Of a stretch of DNA of 64,000 nt, positions 20,919 to 30,987 are shown in pieces. Made by a program: the position numbers and the translations under genes. The notes under the pieces are model-generated. The model had not been told where the DNA came from, ran no database searches, and saw only the letters and a program-made list of their open reading frames with translations. This DNA comes from Tritrichomonas musculus. Taxonomy: Eukaryota > Parabasalia > Tritrichomonadida > Tritrichomonadidae. The stretch is taken from contig JAPFFF010000016.1 of the NCBI GenBank assembly GCA_039105265.1, forward strand, positions 186,001 through 250,000, written 5' to 3'. Numbering within the stretch: the stretch's first letter is position 1; every line of letters begins with the position of its first letter.

Positions 20919-22688
20919 TTATTCATCACGATGTTGGTATTCGAAAGCTTCGATCTTCAGAATTCTCTTTTCAATTTCATTTTTCATTTTCTTTTGTTTT
21001 GTGGTCAATTTGGAGCCTTTATTGCTGAACAAGTCATAATCGTTTGACTTCATGATTTCAAAGATTTCGGCAAAGGAAGGACGTTCATCTGGTGATGGTG
21101 ACAAGCATCTAAAGATCAGTTCACGAACCCAATCAGAGATCGATGCCGGCAGTGTTGGCATGACACCATTCAGAACGTTATTCATATTGAACCTTGGATA
21201 TTCATTGCTTACGATGAAGATCAATGTGATTCCGAATGAGTAAACGTCGACTTTGTTTGTGTAAGAGTTTTCACTATCGTTTTCTTCATACAATTCAGGT
21301 GCCATGAAAAGAAGTGTGCCGACGCCTTTTGACTGTGAAACTGAGAGATCTTCTTCTTTGGCAAATCCGAAGTCGCTGATTTTTACGTGCAAGTTCTTGC
21401 TCAGCAGAATGTTCAATGGCTTCAGATCGCGGTGCATGAAATTACGGCTGTGGATGAAGCGCATGCCGAGGACAATTTCAACTGTGATTCGGTTCTTCTG
21501 TTCTTCGTTTAGAATCTTATTGTTGATTGCTTTTTCGAGTGAATTTGGCTCAAGTGAAAGCAGAATCGAAGGATGATGATTCTTGTCGCCGTAGTTCATT
21601 CCGTGGATGCGGATGATGCATGGATGAGGAAGTTTGAATAGAATTTCGGCTTCAGAGAGAAATCGCTGGAATGTTTTGTGATCGAATTCTTTCAATTCTT
21701 TCTTCGCAAATTTTTCATGAGATTTCTTCACAACAACTTTCACACTCGATTTGGCTCCTCCGCCGATTTCTGACTCTTCTATGTAGTCATCTAAGTTGAT
21801 GAATTCAATGTTTGATATTTTTTCCTTCAGAACTGAAAGGTAACTTTTTAATTGTTCGTTATCAGTTTCAAGTTCATGAGTTTTGTTTGTCAATTGCTTG
21901 TTGTCAGTTTCAAGTTCGCGAGTTTTGTTTGTCAATTGTTCGTTATCAGTTTCAAGTTCACGAGTTTTGTTTGTCAATTGCTTGTTGTCAGTTTCAAGTT
22001 CACGAGTTTTGTTTGTCAATTGTTCGTTATTGGCCTCAAGCTCCTGAATTTTCTTTTTTAATTGTTCAATTTCTGATTCTTTCTGTGATTCTGATTGTTT
22101 ATTTTCTAATGGTCCTTTTTCTGATTGTTTAATTTCTAATTGTTCACTTTCTAATGGTTCTTTTTCTGATTGTTCAATAATTAAATCACCAAAAAGTTCA
22201 ACTTTTGATAGACGGAATATCCAATTACAATCAACTGTTGGTTCTGTCATTTGAAAGCGGAATATGCTATATGGTTCTTCGGTTTCTTTTTCAGAACATT
22301 CAAATGCAGCGGTATGGTTTGCTTCAATTAGATCAGATTTGTCATCAACTTGATCAAGTGTTTCCCAATTTTCTTCATCATTACTACCAGCTAATATCCA
22401 TGAATTTGGATAGCTGGTGCCTGAAGTATGATATGTTGATTTTAATACATATCCAATAGCATTAAGTTTCATGTTTTTAAATTTGATTTGGAACCATGGG
22501 TTTGGCTTATTTGAGGCACTTTCCCAGTAACCTCCACTTGACTCTGGGCGTATTAAACTTTCGGGATCTGTATTATTTGTTGAAGAAGAAACAGAAACTT
22601 CAATTGAATTTGGATATTTATCACGCAAATAACTAATAGCTCCGTTCAACGGATTTTCTTCATCGTATGCAATTTCTACATTTGTCAT
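20919..22688 (-). CDS. F5/8 type C - coiled coil - TKL protein kinase
   Basis: 589 residues from an ATG at 22688. Residues about 10-170 are an F5/8-type-C domain (NPLNGAISYLRDKYP, ISVSSS-like strand, ESASNKPNPWFQIKF, SWILAGSNDEENWE, FRFQMTEPTVDCNWIFRLSKVELFG). An acidic Gln/Glu linker is followed by a coiled coil (about 205-285) built from nearly perfect 14-residue repeats with NKTRELETDN core. The kinase domain (about 295-565) has IGGGAKSSVKVVV, FAKKEL lysine, HRDLKPLNILL, DFGFAKE, GTLLFMAPEL and VDVYSFGITLIFIV, with catalytic residues intact. The kinase and FEYQHRDE tail are the closest relatives of the broken ankyrin-kinase at 123-1147. Substrates are unknown. Confidence 0.92.
   Translation of the reverse strand: MTNVEIAYDEENPLNGAISYLRDKYPNSIEVSVSSSTNNTDPESLIRPESSGGYWESASNKPNPWFQIKFKNMKLNAIGYVLKSTYHTSGTSYPNSWILAGSNDEENWETLDQVDDKSDLIEANHTAAFECSEKETEEPYSIFRFQMTEPTVDCNWIFRLSKVELFGDLIIEQSEKEPLESEQLEIKQSEKGPLENKQSESQKESEIEQLKKKIQELEANNEQLTNKTRELETDNKQLTNKTRELETDNEQLTNKTRELETDNKQLTNKTHELETDNEQLKSYLSVLKEKISNIEFINLDDYIEESEIGGGAKSSVKVVVKKSHEKFAKKELKEFDHKTFQRFLSEAEILFKLPHPCIIRIHGMNYGDKNHHPSILLSLEPNSLEKAINNKILNEEQKNRITVEIVLGMRFIHSRNFMHRDLKPLNILLSKNLHVKISDFGFAKEEDLSVSQSKGVGTLLFMAPELYEENDSENSYTNKVDVYSFGITLIFIVSNEYPRFNMNNVLNGVMPTLPASISDWVRELIFRCLSPSPDERPSFAEIFEIMKSNDYDLFSNKGSKLTTKQKKMKNEIEKRILKIEAFEYQHRDE
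21855..22030 (-). repeat. Coding 42-bp minisatellite in the coiled coil
   Basis: About four copies of a 42-bp unit encoding NEQ/NKQ-LTNKTRELETD. The unit length is a multiple of both 3 and 7, so copy-number changes keep frame and heptad register. Confidence 0.85.
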
Positions 22689-23375
22689 TTTATCCTAAAA
22701 ATAAAAATTAAAAATTTTGGGAGATTATATAAACCTTGTTCAAAAAACATTACCTCCCTCTCAATTTAAAATAATCATATCTTTATATTTTAAATATGAA
22801 TTAATTTTTTAAAATTTAATTAATATTATTCTAATTATATAATATATTATTACTGAAGAATAATTCAATTAAATTGTTTGATAAAAAAGATAAAATGATT
22901 TTGTATATGAACTTTTTCTTTTATTATTGTAAAAATCAAAAGAATTCCTCAATAATTCATATTTGCTAACTTTTAGATTGCATTTAAAGCAGTTTTACAA
23001 GACGTATAAGTGTTAAGCAATTTATTTTATTCAAACTACTCTTGCTATTCCTGATCTTGAAGAATTCCTCAATTATCTCCCCGCTTGGCTTTATGAACGA
23101 TTTAATTGTTTTGTAAGTAATCTTTAAACATTATACGGTTTTTCCCCTCATCAACATCTTCTTTAGATCGCTCTCAAATTATCGCTCGACTTATGAACGC
23201 TCAAAACGTTTTATACACAAGCAAAAATGCAATAATAACTTGCTTTTCTCATCATCTTTCATGTAATTTTGCAAATGTCTCACCTGCTTGCCTTTAAGTT
23301 GACACTTGAACACAATAATACAGAAATATCTAAACCTATTTTATTATGTCCTGATGTAAGCATTAATGATCAATA
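22689..23375. other. Intergenic with a possible coding scrap
   Basis: AT-rich, except 23040-23290, which is less AT-rich and reads protein-like on the plus strand (IPDLEEFLNYLPAWLYERF) for about 35 codons before a stop. The family is not recognised; probably a fragment of a lost gene. Confidence 0.35.
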
Positions 23376-23744
23376 TCATGATTGCATAGAAACAAACAAA
23401 TCATGTGGATAAAAAAAAAATGCTTCCATTAGCAATAATTTATGAACTTTTAAATTTTTATTAACTTTTAATAATTCAATTTCTCTGAACATTTTAGGTG
23501 CATTAACCAATGAATCTTTCATTTCAATATTTTTACCATACCAAATGGCTACTCTTGCACCTTCATTGAAAATACAATTAGAAATCATTGTATTATTATT
23601 ATACCAAAATGGGTATTTGCCATTAAATTCACAGTGGACTGGTGAGATATTTTGTGATTCTTTTACAGCAGATTCTCTTGGTTGGATGATAGTATTTTCA
23701 ATGTAAATCATATCTGAATATTCAATGATATTGAAAAACCTCAA
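23376..23744 (-). pseudogene. DUF3737 gene fragment (inverted copy of 26414-27168)
   Basis: No ATG at the start of the open frame. Residues match the first part of DUF3737 proteins, a bacterial-type family built of short beta-helix-like rungs: IENTIIQPRESAVKES, HCEFNGKYPFWYNNNTM, ARVAIWYGKNIEMKDSLVNAPKMFREI, then similarity fades. Relative to the right-hand copy, the gene start and about 540 bp of upstream sequence are missing, joined near 23718. The copy keeps a segment (ARVAIWYGKNIEMK) that the right copy has lost, so the two were damaged independently after duplication. Confidence 0.8.
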
Positions 23745-24142
23745 AACAAATTATTCTATAGTTTGAATGAAGGGCAAAATCAAAGGTAAATTATAATTTC
23801 AGGCCAAAACTTTTTTTTTTTTTTTTTTTTTTTTTGAATGAATTTATTGAAAAAGTTCTGCGATTTTCAATGAACGCATTCAAAAAAACAGCTTTGCTAT
23901 TAGAAAATATGAACTGGCATGAGATTTTTTTTAAAATTACATTATATATAAACCTCAAAGATATACATTTCCTTCTTAATTATCATTTAAAAGCCTATAT
24001 ATGATATTTGTAGAATTAGAATTCTAAATGAAGATGTTTTTTGGAAAACCACAAAATCACATAGTTCTCATTTCTCAGAAAAAGTTTTATTGGTCATATC
24101 ACTTCCTTTGCGAAGTAGATGAAACAATTGTTCATGAACGGC
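23499..24142. repeat. Left arm of the DUF3737 inverted duplication
   Basis: Matches 25497-26641 in inverted orientation over the gene fragment, a T-tract (about 23812-23835), and flanking sequence up to ATCTACTTCGCAAAGGAAG-like text. The right arm is longer because the left arm lacks about 540 bp. Similarity is roughly 85-90% by eye. Confidence 0.85.
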
Positions 24143-24828
24143 ATTTCCCCCCCCCCCCCCCAAACAAAAAAACTAAATTATAGATTGATTAATAATATAA
24201 ATGGACAAATATGCAATTACATTGAAAATATTTTTCAATTAACTTATTGAATGTTCTTAAATTAAACTTTTAAGATCAAGGGTGAAATGATTTTAAGCAG
24301 AATCGTTTTTTTTTTTTTTTAGAACTTTGATATTGTTAAAAAACGCATTCTTTTCTGAGTAAATCAAATATTCTTCTGATTTTACTTTTTGTATCAATAT
24401 TTTGATTTTTTTTATTAATTTTGATATATAAATGTCAATAGACATCATAATATCCATCAATATATTAAATGGGAATAATTACGCAATTTTATCTAATCAA
24501 TAAATATCTTATTTCCAATTTTTCGATAACAATTTTCAATTTACTATAAAATAATTCATTGTTGCTCTTCTAGCATATGGAAATTTGTTAAATTAATATT
24601 CAATATTTTGATTTAAAATACTTGCAAAATAGATTCAAGATATTCTTCCACAAACAACGATTTAAACACTAAATATTTGATCTTTAAATTGATTTTACTG
24701 GTTAATCCATCTAAAATATCATTTAAAAATTTTTTTAAAAATGATTTATACATATCATAAATCATGTTTGCTTTTCCATATCAAAATAAAGTTAAATTGT
24801 CAAATGCTAATGTTTAAAAAAAATGTTT
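24143..24828. other. Intergenic with a poly(C) tract
   Basis: No gene. A run of about 15 C at 24147-24161 is very unusual in this AT-rich sequence. A T-tract lies near 24307. The rest is featureless AT-rich DNA. Confidence 0.5.
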
Positions 24829-25260
24829 TTAAACGGTTGTTTTGGCACCACCAAAATCCATATCCATTGGACGAATAAAAGACCAAGTTGAATGGATAAC
24901 TTTCCAATCACCTGATTCTTCTTTTTGGTAAAGTTGAATGCAATTGTACTTCATGTCAATCAGATTTGTTTTTGAAAACAGTTGATAAGTTAAAAGAGCC
25001 ATATCCTTTCCGAATTGAACTCGTGGATTTTTGAATTCATATTTGTCCGCAAAAAGTTTGTTTTCAACATTTTGCAAAACAAAATCTTTTATTGTTGGAT
25101 AATCATCAACACGTGTTGGAAATGACCCATCAAAATATGAAAAATTGTTTTTAGACCACAGCTCTAAGTAGCCTGACGTGTCTCCTTTAAACCATTTATC
25201 AAGTGCAGCTTTTTCAAGTGATATAACATGTTCTGCTAGTTTTGATTCTTCGATAGACAT
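24829..25260 (-). CDS. SnoaL-like / NTF2-fold protein (DUF4440-type)
   Basis: 143 residues from an ATG at 25260, the usual length for one NTF2-like cone domain. Seen: an N-terminal helix region (LEKAALDKWFKGDTSGYLELWSKN), FSYFDGSFP, VENKLFADKYEFKNPRVQFGKDMALLTYQLF, and the closing strands CIQLYQKEESGDWKVIHSTWSFIRP. This is the pattern of SnoaL/DUF4440 proteins, widespread in bacteria, which act as small isomerase/hydrolase or ligand-binding domains. The actual substrate cannot be told. It sits alone inside the spacer of the DUF3737 inverted duplication, and both families are mostly bacterial, so lateral transfer is plausible. Confidence 0.8.
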   Translation of the reverse strand: MSIEESKLAEHVISLEKAALDKWFKGDTSGYLELWSKNNFSYFDGSFPTRVDDYPTIKDFVLQNVENKLFADKYEFKNPRVQFGKDMALLTYQLFSKTNLIDMKYNCIQLYQKEESGDWKVIHSTWSFIRPMDMDFGGAKTTV

Positions 25261-25496
25261 AAAAAAAAAGTAAATTAAATTGAATTCAATTCAAAAATTC
25301 AATGATTACAAAAAAAAGAACTTCCTTTTTAACTTTAGCTTGATCAAACTAATTGAAAAAGTCTCAATTCCCAAAATAATTGAATTTTGATGTTCTTGAA
25401 TTTAAGAATATTAAATACGTTATTTTAAAAAAATGTATTCAAAAATACTTATCCATTTATATTATTAATCCACCTATAATTTAGAATTTTTGTTTG

Positions 25497-26641
25497 AAGT
25501 TTATGAACAATTATTTTATCTACTTCGCAAAGGAAGTGATATGACCAATAAAACTTTTTCTGAGAAATGAGAACTATATGTGAATTTGTGGTTTTCCAAT
25601 AACATCATCATTATGAATCTTATTTCAACAAATAGCATACATAGGTCATTAAATGATAATTAAGAAGGAAAGGTATATTGCCGAGGTTTTTATATATTGT
25701 AATTTTAAAAAAAAAATCTCATTCCAGTTCATATTTTCTCATAATAAAACCGTTTTTTTGAATGTGTTCATTGAAAATGGAAGAGAACTTTTTCAATAAA
25801 GTCATTCAAAAAAAAAAAAAAAGGCTTGGCCTGAAATTATATTTTACCTTTGATTTTGCCCTTCATTCAAACCATAGAATCATTTGTTTTGATGTTTTTC
25901 AATATCATTGAATATTCAGTTATGATTATTTTTATTCAATTTTTTTCTATTATTCTGAAGTTGTAGAGCATAAACCTCAGAATTGTAATCAATTTTAGTA
26001 TGAGATTATTTATGAAAGGTAAACGAAATTTTCTTTGCAGAAGATTATCTTCTTTTCAATTTTGAGAACATAAAATATTTGAATTTTGTGAGATTTTCAA
26101 ATTTGAATGTGATCGAAAAAAAGGAGATTTTTTGTTTTATCATGAATATCATCAAAAATTAGATTTTGTTAAGAAAATTAAGTTTTTAAGCAAATATAAA
26201 TATACAAGCTTGAGGTTTTTGAAAATATGCGATTATGTATTGAGATATCAAATATTTTGAAAAACATTTTGGAATTAACAAACAATCATTGAATATATAA
26301 ATAGTCCAATATTATTAATTTGAATGGAAATGATCAAACTTCATTTAGGAAGTGAAATGATCGTTTAATAATTCATTGAAAATAAAAAAAATATTATCTA
26401 AATCATTTTAATTATGCAAAAGATCTCAAATAAATCATTTGGAGGGGAACGTCCATTATTTAAATCAGCCAATATTTATATTGAAAATATTATCATCCAA
26501 CCAGGAGAATCTGCTGTAAAAGAATTACAAAATATCACATCAGTCCATTGTGAATTTAATGGCAAATACCCATTTTGGTATAATAATAATACAATAATTT
26601 CAAATTGTATTTTCAATGAAAGATTCATTGGTTAATGCACG
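25497..26641. repeat. Right arm of the DUF3737 inverted duplication
   Basis: The inverted partner of 23499-24142. It contains the more complete 5' region and the start of the DUF3737 gene. Confidence 0.85.
25942..26413. other. Upstream region of DUF3737 gene, no gene seen
   Basis: AT-rich DNA present only in the right arm; the equivalent has been lost from the left arm. No coding evidence. Confidence 0.45.
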
Positions 26642-27168
26642 CACAAGAAACTTTTTGGTTTTGCAAAAATCTCAATCTAACTAACATTAAAACTCAAAAC
26701 GCAGATTACATTTTTTTGAACAACAATAATGCTGTGATTGATAACATTGAATTATTCGGAAACTATTCATTTTAATATTGTAAAGAAGTCACAGTCAAAA
26801 AATCAATCATTCATTCAAAAGATGCCTTCTGGAATGCAGAGAATGTTACAATTTATGATTCTATTCTAAAAGGAGAGTACTTAGGATGGAATTCAAAAAA
26901 CTTAAAACTAGTTAATTGTGAAATATCTGGAACTCAACCATTTTGTTATTGTGATAATTTAATTATGAAAAATTGTAAAATGGATGAATCATGTGACTTA
27001 TGTTTCGAGTATTCAACTTTGGATGTCGAAATTCATTCTACAATACGAAGTATCAAAAATCCAACAAGTGGTTCAATAAAAGTAAATGATTGCAATGAAA
27101 TTATTATTGACAAAAATGTAAGAGAACCTAATAAGTGCTTGATTAATTTCTGGAATGATACCACTTAA
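26414..27168 (+). pseudogene. DUF3737 family gene, broken
   Basis: ATG at 26414 begins MQKISNKSFGGERPLFKS, the typical N-terminus of DUF3737. The frame is lost at about 26622, where, compared with the left copy, 44 nt are missing between two AATGAA words. The family pattern resumes from about 26650 (ETFWFCKNLNLTNI), meets an in-frame TAA at about 26773, and continues clearly to the end (AFWNAENVTIYDSIL, GWNSKNLKLVNC, CFEYSTLDVEI, SGSIKVNDCNEIIIDKN). The gene was thus once full-length (about 250-280 residues) and is now interrupted at least twice. The family is mainly found in Firmicutes-type bacteria; function is unknown. Transfer into the protist followed by duplication and decay is inferred. 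Confidence 0.82.
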
Positions 27169-27515
27169 AATTTAACCAAAAATGAAATGAAAATTTTAAT
27201 TAAAGATATTTAATTATATTTTATAATATTAATTTTCATTTAATTTTTTGAGATGAATTGCAAAATTTAAAAAGCCTTATTTAAATATTAAATATTTAAT
27301 AGTATGGTCTCAAAAAGTAGACACCAAAATCTGGTAAATTTAGAAATTAAATAAAATTGATCCTAACAATGTGTAGTAGTGATATAAGTAATCTTCGATA
27401 GTTATAAATATTTATGTAAGCAAATCTCCATTTGATGGTTTGAGGATTTTTGAGAAGTTTTTTCCCTCCATTGAGGAATTTTCAACTCAAAATGCTTGTA
27501 TTTATGTAATTTTAG

Positions 27516-27547
<32 letters not shown>

Positions 27548-27631
27548 GTTTGGATATTTATTACTTTTTGTTTAATTAAAAAATAAAGATAAAAAAAAAT
27601 AAAAATACATACAAAAAAATAAAAAAAAAAG
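27169..27631. other. Intergenic, no gene seen
   Basis: AT-rich. A ~26-nt A-tract ends at about 27543. A GGTCTCAAAAAGTAGACACC-like word near 27305 looks like a lone transposon end, but no inverted partner was found. Confidence 0.4.
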
Positions 27632-30600
27632 TTAAGCACCTTCTTTTGCTTTTGCTTCAGTTCTAGCCTTCCAAATAGCCAAGTTAGATTGAACTTGTTT
27701 CACATTAACTTCTAGAGGAGGTATTGCCTTTGCCACTGCCTGATACAAAGGCAAGCAAACGAATGTGTAGAAGCCAATCTGGCTCTTTGGTTTATCCAAG
27801 TGAGAACGATCATTCAAAGGTGAAGTGTACTCCATTCCATTTGCCATTTCAAGGTCCCCCTGTCTAAAGAACTCCTCGCAGAGCACGTCGCACCATTTGT
27901 CAGCCAATTCGAAAGGCCTTGCGACGTTCGAAATGTCGCCAGTCTTCAAAATCATCTGCATTACTAAAACTCTCTGTTCGGGGTCTTCCATTGAAAACTT
28001 TCCACTTTTGTAAAGCTCGTCGAACTTTTTGAGAATGTCAAAATGTCTTGCCATGTCAGTTGCAAGGATCAACTGAATGAAAATTGTCCACATCTGACTG
28101 TATTCTTGTCCATTGAGGGTTGAGAAGATGTTACATTCCTCCTTTGATATGATTCCGATTGACGTTTGGCAATGGTGAGTTTCCATGACGCTCTGGTTCT
28201 TAAACAAGATACCCAGAGGTGTTTCAGCCTTAACGTTATAAACGTTAGAGAAACCGTCATGATTAGCATCGTGACAAATCGCTGATACAATCAAAGCGAA
28301 CAATTCAAACTTAGTCAAAACTTTGTCGTAATCAGCGTAAATCACTTGATAAATGACAAATTGCGTTACGTCAACTGCATGACGCCAATTGTGATATGGA
28401 ACTTTATTATAAGTGTCACGGATTTCAGTGATGAACTTGAAAAGTCGATCGTTTGTAATTTGATATTTTTCTGATAAACCGAAACGGTTAAATATTGAAA
28501 ATAAGACTTTTATATGGCCTGCGCCATCCCACGCTTGTGCATCAAAATCAACAGTCCAAATGGTCGGATCATTAATTAATAACTTGGTTGGAATTCGGCC
28601 AATTAAGCTCCTTTCATCGTCGGATATCCACTGTTTCAATTCCATCTCGCCTTGGCCGAGCGTTGCCAGATCCATCAGTTGAGAACGCTCGATAGAAACA
28701 GCAGCGAAGACGGCAAAACAATCCAATAATTTAATGTCTTCAGTCAAGATTTTTCCACTGCTTTCAAGCTCAATAATTCCGAGAGGAGTCTGATCACTGC
28801 TAAAAAGTGGAATGTCGCAAATAACGTTTTCAACCGTTTTTGTAACGTCTGTATCTTCAAGCTTCGCATCACGTTCAATGAAGTTTGCAATTCTGCCTCT
28901 GAAATTGCTTTGACTTGCGTTAACGTTCGCCGCTGAATTGTCATCGGTGTTGTTCTCAATTCCCATGATTTCTTCGTATTCGCGGGCAGCTTGAGTGCCC
29001 GTTGTTTGGTGGACGATACTGTTTATTTGGTCGCCGATGAACATGCGAACAGCGCGGCCAGCGATTGTCTCTTGAGCGAAGACGTCTCCGTGAACAACTC
29101 TTTCGCCAACGTTGATCAATTGTGTGAAAGAACGATCAGTTGTATCGTAAAGAAAAAGTGTCGCTCTTTGTGCATTCACGATTTTGGAAACGTTTTGTAA
29201 GATCTGATAAAGAACGTTTCTAATTGTGTCGGTGTGGCCAATTGCAGCGGAAAGATCGACGAAGGTACGAAGCTGTCTAGTCAAGTCAAGCGACGCGTTA
29301 TACAACTTTGCATTATCAAGTGAAATCCCACAAAAGACGTTAAAAGCCATCAGCATATTCAAATCGTCGTCATTGAAAATTGAACCGTCGATTTTGTTGA
29401 TCATTTCAGTAACGCCAGCAATTTCACCTCTGTTGTTGAAAATCGGCACACACAAAATTGAACGGGTACGATAGCCCGTCTTAATATCAACGGTTTGGTC
29501 AAAACGGTTGTCAAGATAAGCATCGGGGATGTTGATGATCGCGCCGGTTGTCGCTGTGTGACCGACAATACCTCGGCCGATAGGAATTCGAATGGAACGA
29601 TCAAGACCGCCTTGAAAACGAGACACGAGCTCCTGTTTGGCCGCGTCGACCAGAAAAAGTGAACAACGATCAGCATTCAAAAGTGAGCAGGCACGGTCCA
29701 TGATCGTCGGTATCAGAACATCAATGTCAAGCACTCCGCTAAGGACTTCTGCAACCTCTAGAAGAGCGGTTAGCCGTTGTTCGAAGTCATCAAGTTGTGC
29801 CTCAAATTGCGGAGGTGACATCGACGCACACATCGACTCAATGACAAATGGAATAACCGCCCGTAATTCCGACGAGTCAGAAGAATGAAATGACGATGGA
29901 TTGGCCCTTCCTCGAAGAACAACCGTCCAAATTCGGTTTTGCGTGTCAAAATACGGTTGGGCTAAAATGGGCTCATCCAAATAACCGTCTGACACTTCGT
30001 TGTAGCTCTCATGAAGTCTGACAGAGCGTTCATTGACACTGCAGCATTTTGACAGGCAATAACCGGCAACGCCAGCTTTGACTGGGTCTAGCTGGATTGG
30101 AACTTCACGATCCGGCTCAAAACGGAAAAATTGGGTCTTGCTCGGATTATGAAGCCAGATTTCAGCTTTTCGACAACGAAAATGATTTTGAATGGTGACC
30201 GTTAAGGTTCGGACTATTGAGGGAAATGTAGATAATTCAACTAAGTCGAGAGCGGTCTTCATAAGCGATCGGGGAGAAAATAAATATGAGCTGTAGAGTC
30301 GGAATTTTTTGAATAAAGCTTTCACAGTTTGTACTTCTCTTTGATCAAAGGGTTGTTGGGGTGGAACTCGTGCAAGTTGTACAATTCCTTGAACTGTTTT
30401 ATCACGCGCTACAAGAGGGAAATATAATATCGATGCATTTGGTATAATTAATTGAGTATCACTTTTTTCATTATAATTTGGATGATTTGACATAGGATTG
30501 CTACAAACTATTGACGCGGTTTGGAATATAAATCCAAGTATACCTTCTTTGTTTGATGCAAAAACTTTGTTCGTTGGCGAATATAGACTATTTCGAATTG

Positions 30601-30835
30601 GTATATCTACCCATAAGCAGACAAATGGAGAATTTAAATGTTTTCCTAAAACTTTTTCAACAGCTTCATTTAATGGGTGCTTTTGGAATTCAAAAATAAT
30701 GTCATCAAAACATTCGGATGGAGGTCGTGCTAAAGGTTTAAGTCGAGTTTTGTTCGCAGGTGTAAAAATTGATTTTCGATCTGGATTCATAGATGGGGGA
30801 AGAAAAGGCATTGAAATACTTGCCTTTGTTGCCAT
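27632..30835 (-). CDS. GAF-domain cyclic nucleotide phosphodiesterase
   Basis: 1067 residues from the ATG at 30835 (MATKASISMPF). The open frame extends 15 codons upstream but without an ATG. After a Pro/Lys-rich start come three GAF-like segments: about 185-345 (divergent), 355-515 (LSGVLDIDVLIPTIMDRAC to RSILCVPIFNNRGEIAGV) and 530-720. The class I PDE catalytic domain fills about 770-1050: HNWRHAVDVTQF with H815, ICHDANHDG with the metal-binding HD at 855-856, and LEMANGMEYTSPLNDR. All metal-ligand motifs are present, so it should hydrolyse cAMP or cGMP to the 5' monophosphate, with GAF domains giving nucleotide control as in PDE2/5/6/10/11. The catalytic domain is last, as in those enzymes. 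Codon use is less AT-biased than in neighbours, as expected of a well-expressed gene. Confidence 0.95.
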   Translation of the reverse strand: MATKASISMPFLPPSMNPDRKSIFTPANKTRLKPLARPPSECFDDIIFEFQKHPLNEAVEKVLGKHLNSPFVCLWVDIPIRNSLYSPTNKVFASNKEGILGFIFQTASIVCSNPMSNHPNYNEKSDTQLIIPNASILYFPLVARDKTVQGIVQLARVPPQQPFDQREVQTVKALFKKFRLYSSYLFSPRSLMKTALDLVELSTFPSIVRTLTVTIQNHFRCRKAEIWLHNPSKTQFFRFEPDREVPIQLDPVKAGVAGYCLSKCCSVNERSVRLHESYNEVSDGYLDEPILAQPYFDTQNRIWTVVLRGRANPSSFHSSDSSELRAVIPFVIESMCASMSPPQFEAQLDDFEQRLTALLEVAEVLSGVLDIDVLIPTIMDRACSLLNADRCSLFLVDAAKQELVSRFQGGLDRSIRIPIGRGIVGHTATTGAIINIPDAYLDNRFDQTVDIKTGYRTRSILCVPIFNNRGEIAGVTEMINKIDGSIFNDDDLNMLMAFNVFCGISLDNAKLYNASLDLTRQLRTFVDLSAAIGHTDTIRNVLYQILQNVSKIVNAQRATLFLYDTTDRSFTQLINVGERVVHGDVFAQETIAGRAVRMFIGDQINSIVHQTTGTQAAREYEEIMGIENNTDDNSAANVNASQSNFRGRIANFIERDAKLEDTDVTKTVENVICDIPLFSSDQTPLGIIELESSGKILTEDIKLLDCFAVFAAVSIERSQLMDLATLGQGEMELKQWISDDERSLIGRIPTKLLINDPTIWTVDFDAQAWDGAGHIKVLFSIFNRFGLSEKYQITNDRLFKFITEIRDTYNKVPYHNWRHAVDVTQFVIYQVIYADYDKVLTKFELFALIVSAICHDANHDGFSNVYNVKAETPLGILFKNQSVMETHHCQTSIGIISKEECNIFSTLNGQEYSQMWTIFIQLILATDMARHFDILKKFDELYKSGKFSMEDPEQRVLVMQMILKTGDISNVARPFELADKWCDVLCEEFFRQGDLEMANGMEYTSPLNDRSHLDKPKSQIGFYTFVCLPLYQAVAKAIPPLEVNVKQVQSNLAIWKARTEAKAKEGA

Positions 30836-30913
30836 GAGAAATTTGAAATTTGAAATAACGAAAAAATAAAAATCATTCAAAAAAAATCGTTAATTTGAAT
30901 AAACGAAAAAAAT

Positions 30914-30987
30914 GGGGTCTGGCGGGATCCGAACCCTCAATCTCATCCTCCGGAGGGATACGCTATATCCAATTAAGCCACAAACCC
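30914..30987 (-). tRNA. tRNA-Arg (anticodon CCG)
   Basis: On the minus strand the acceptor GGGTTTG pairs with CAGACCC. A D-arm with AATTGGATA follows. The anticodon stem TATCC/GGATG closes loop CTCCGGA (anticodon CCG), and the T-loop is TTCGGAT. One A-G mismatch is visible in the T stem. There is no intron. A T-run follows the 3' end, as for an RNA polymerase III terminator. It sits between the divergent starts of the phosphodiesterase and NET genes. Confidence 0.9.

Noticed and set aside
21304-22132. Plus-strand frames rich in Cys/Phe opposite the F5-8C kinase gene
   Set aside because: They are antisense shadows of the coding minisatellite and kinase domain.
27301-27560. Mariner-type element starting at TAGTATGGTCTC
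   Set aside because: No inverted partner found before the phosphodiesterase gene.
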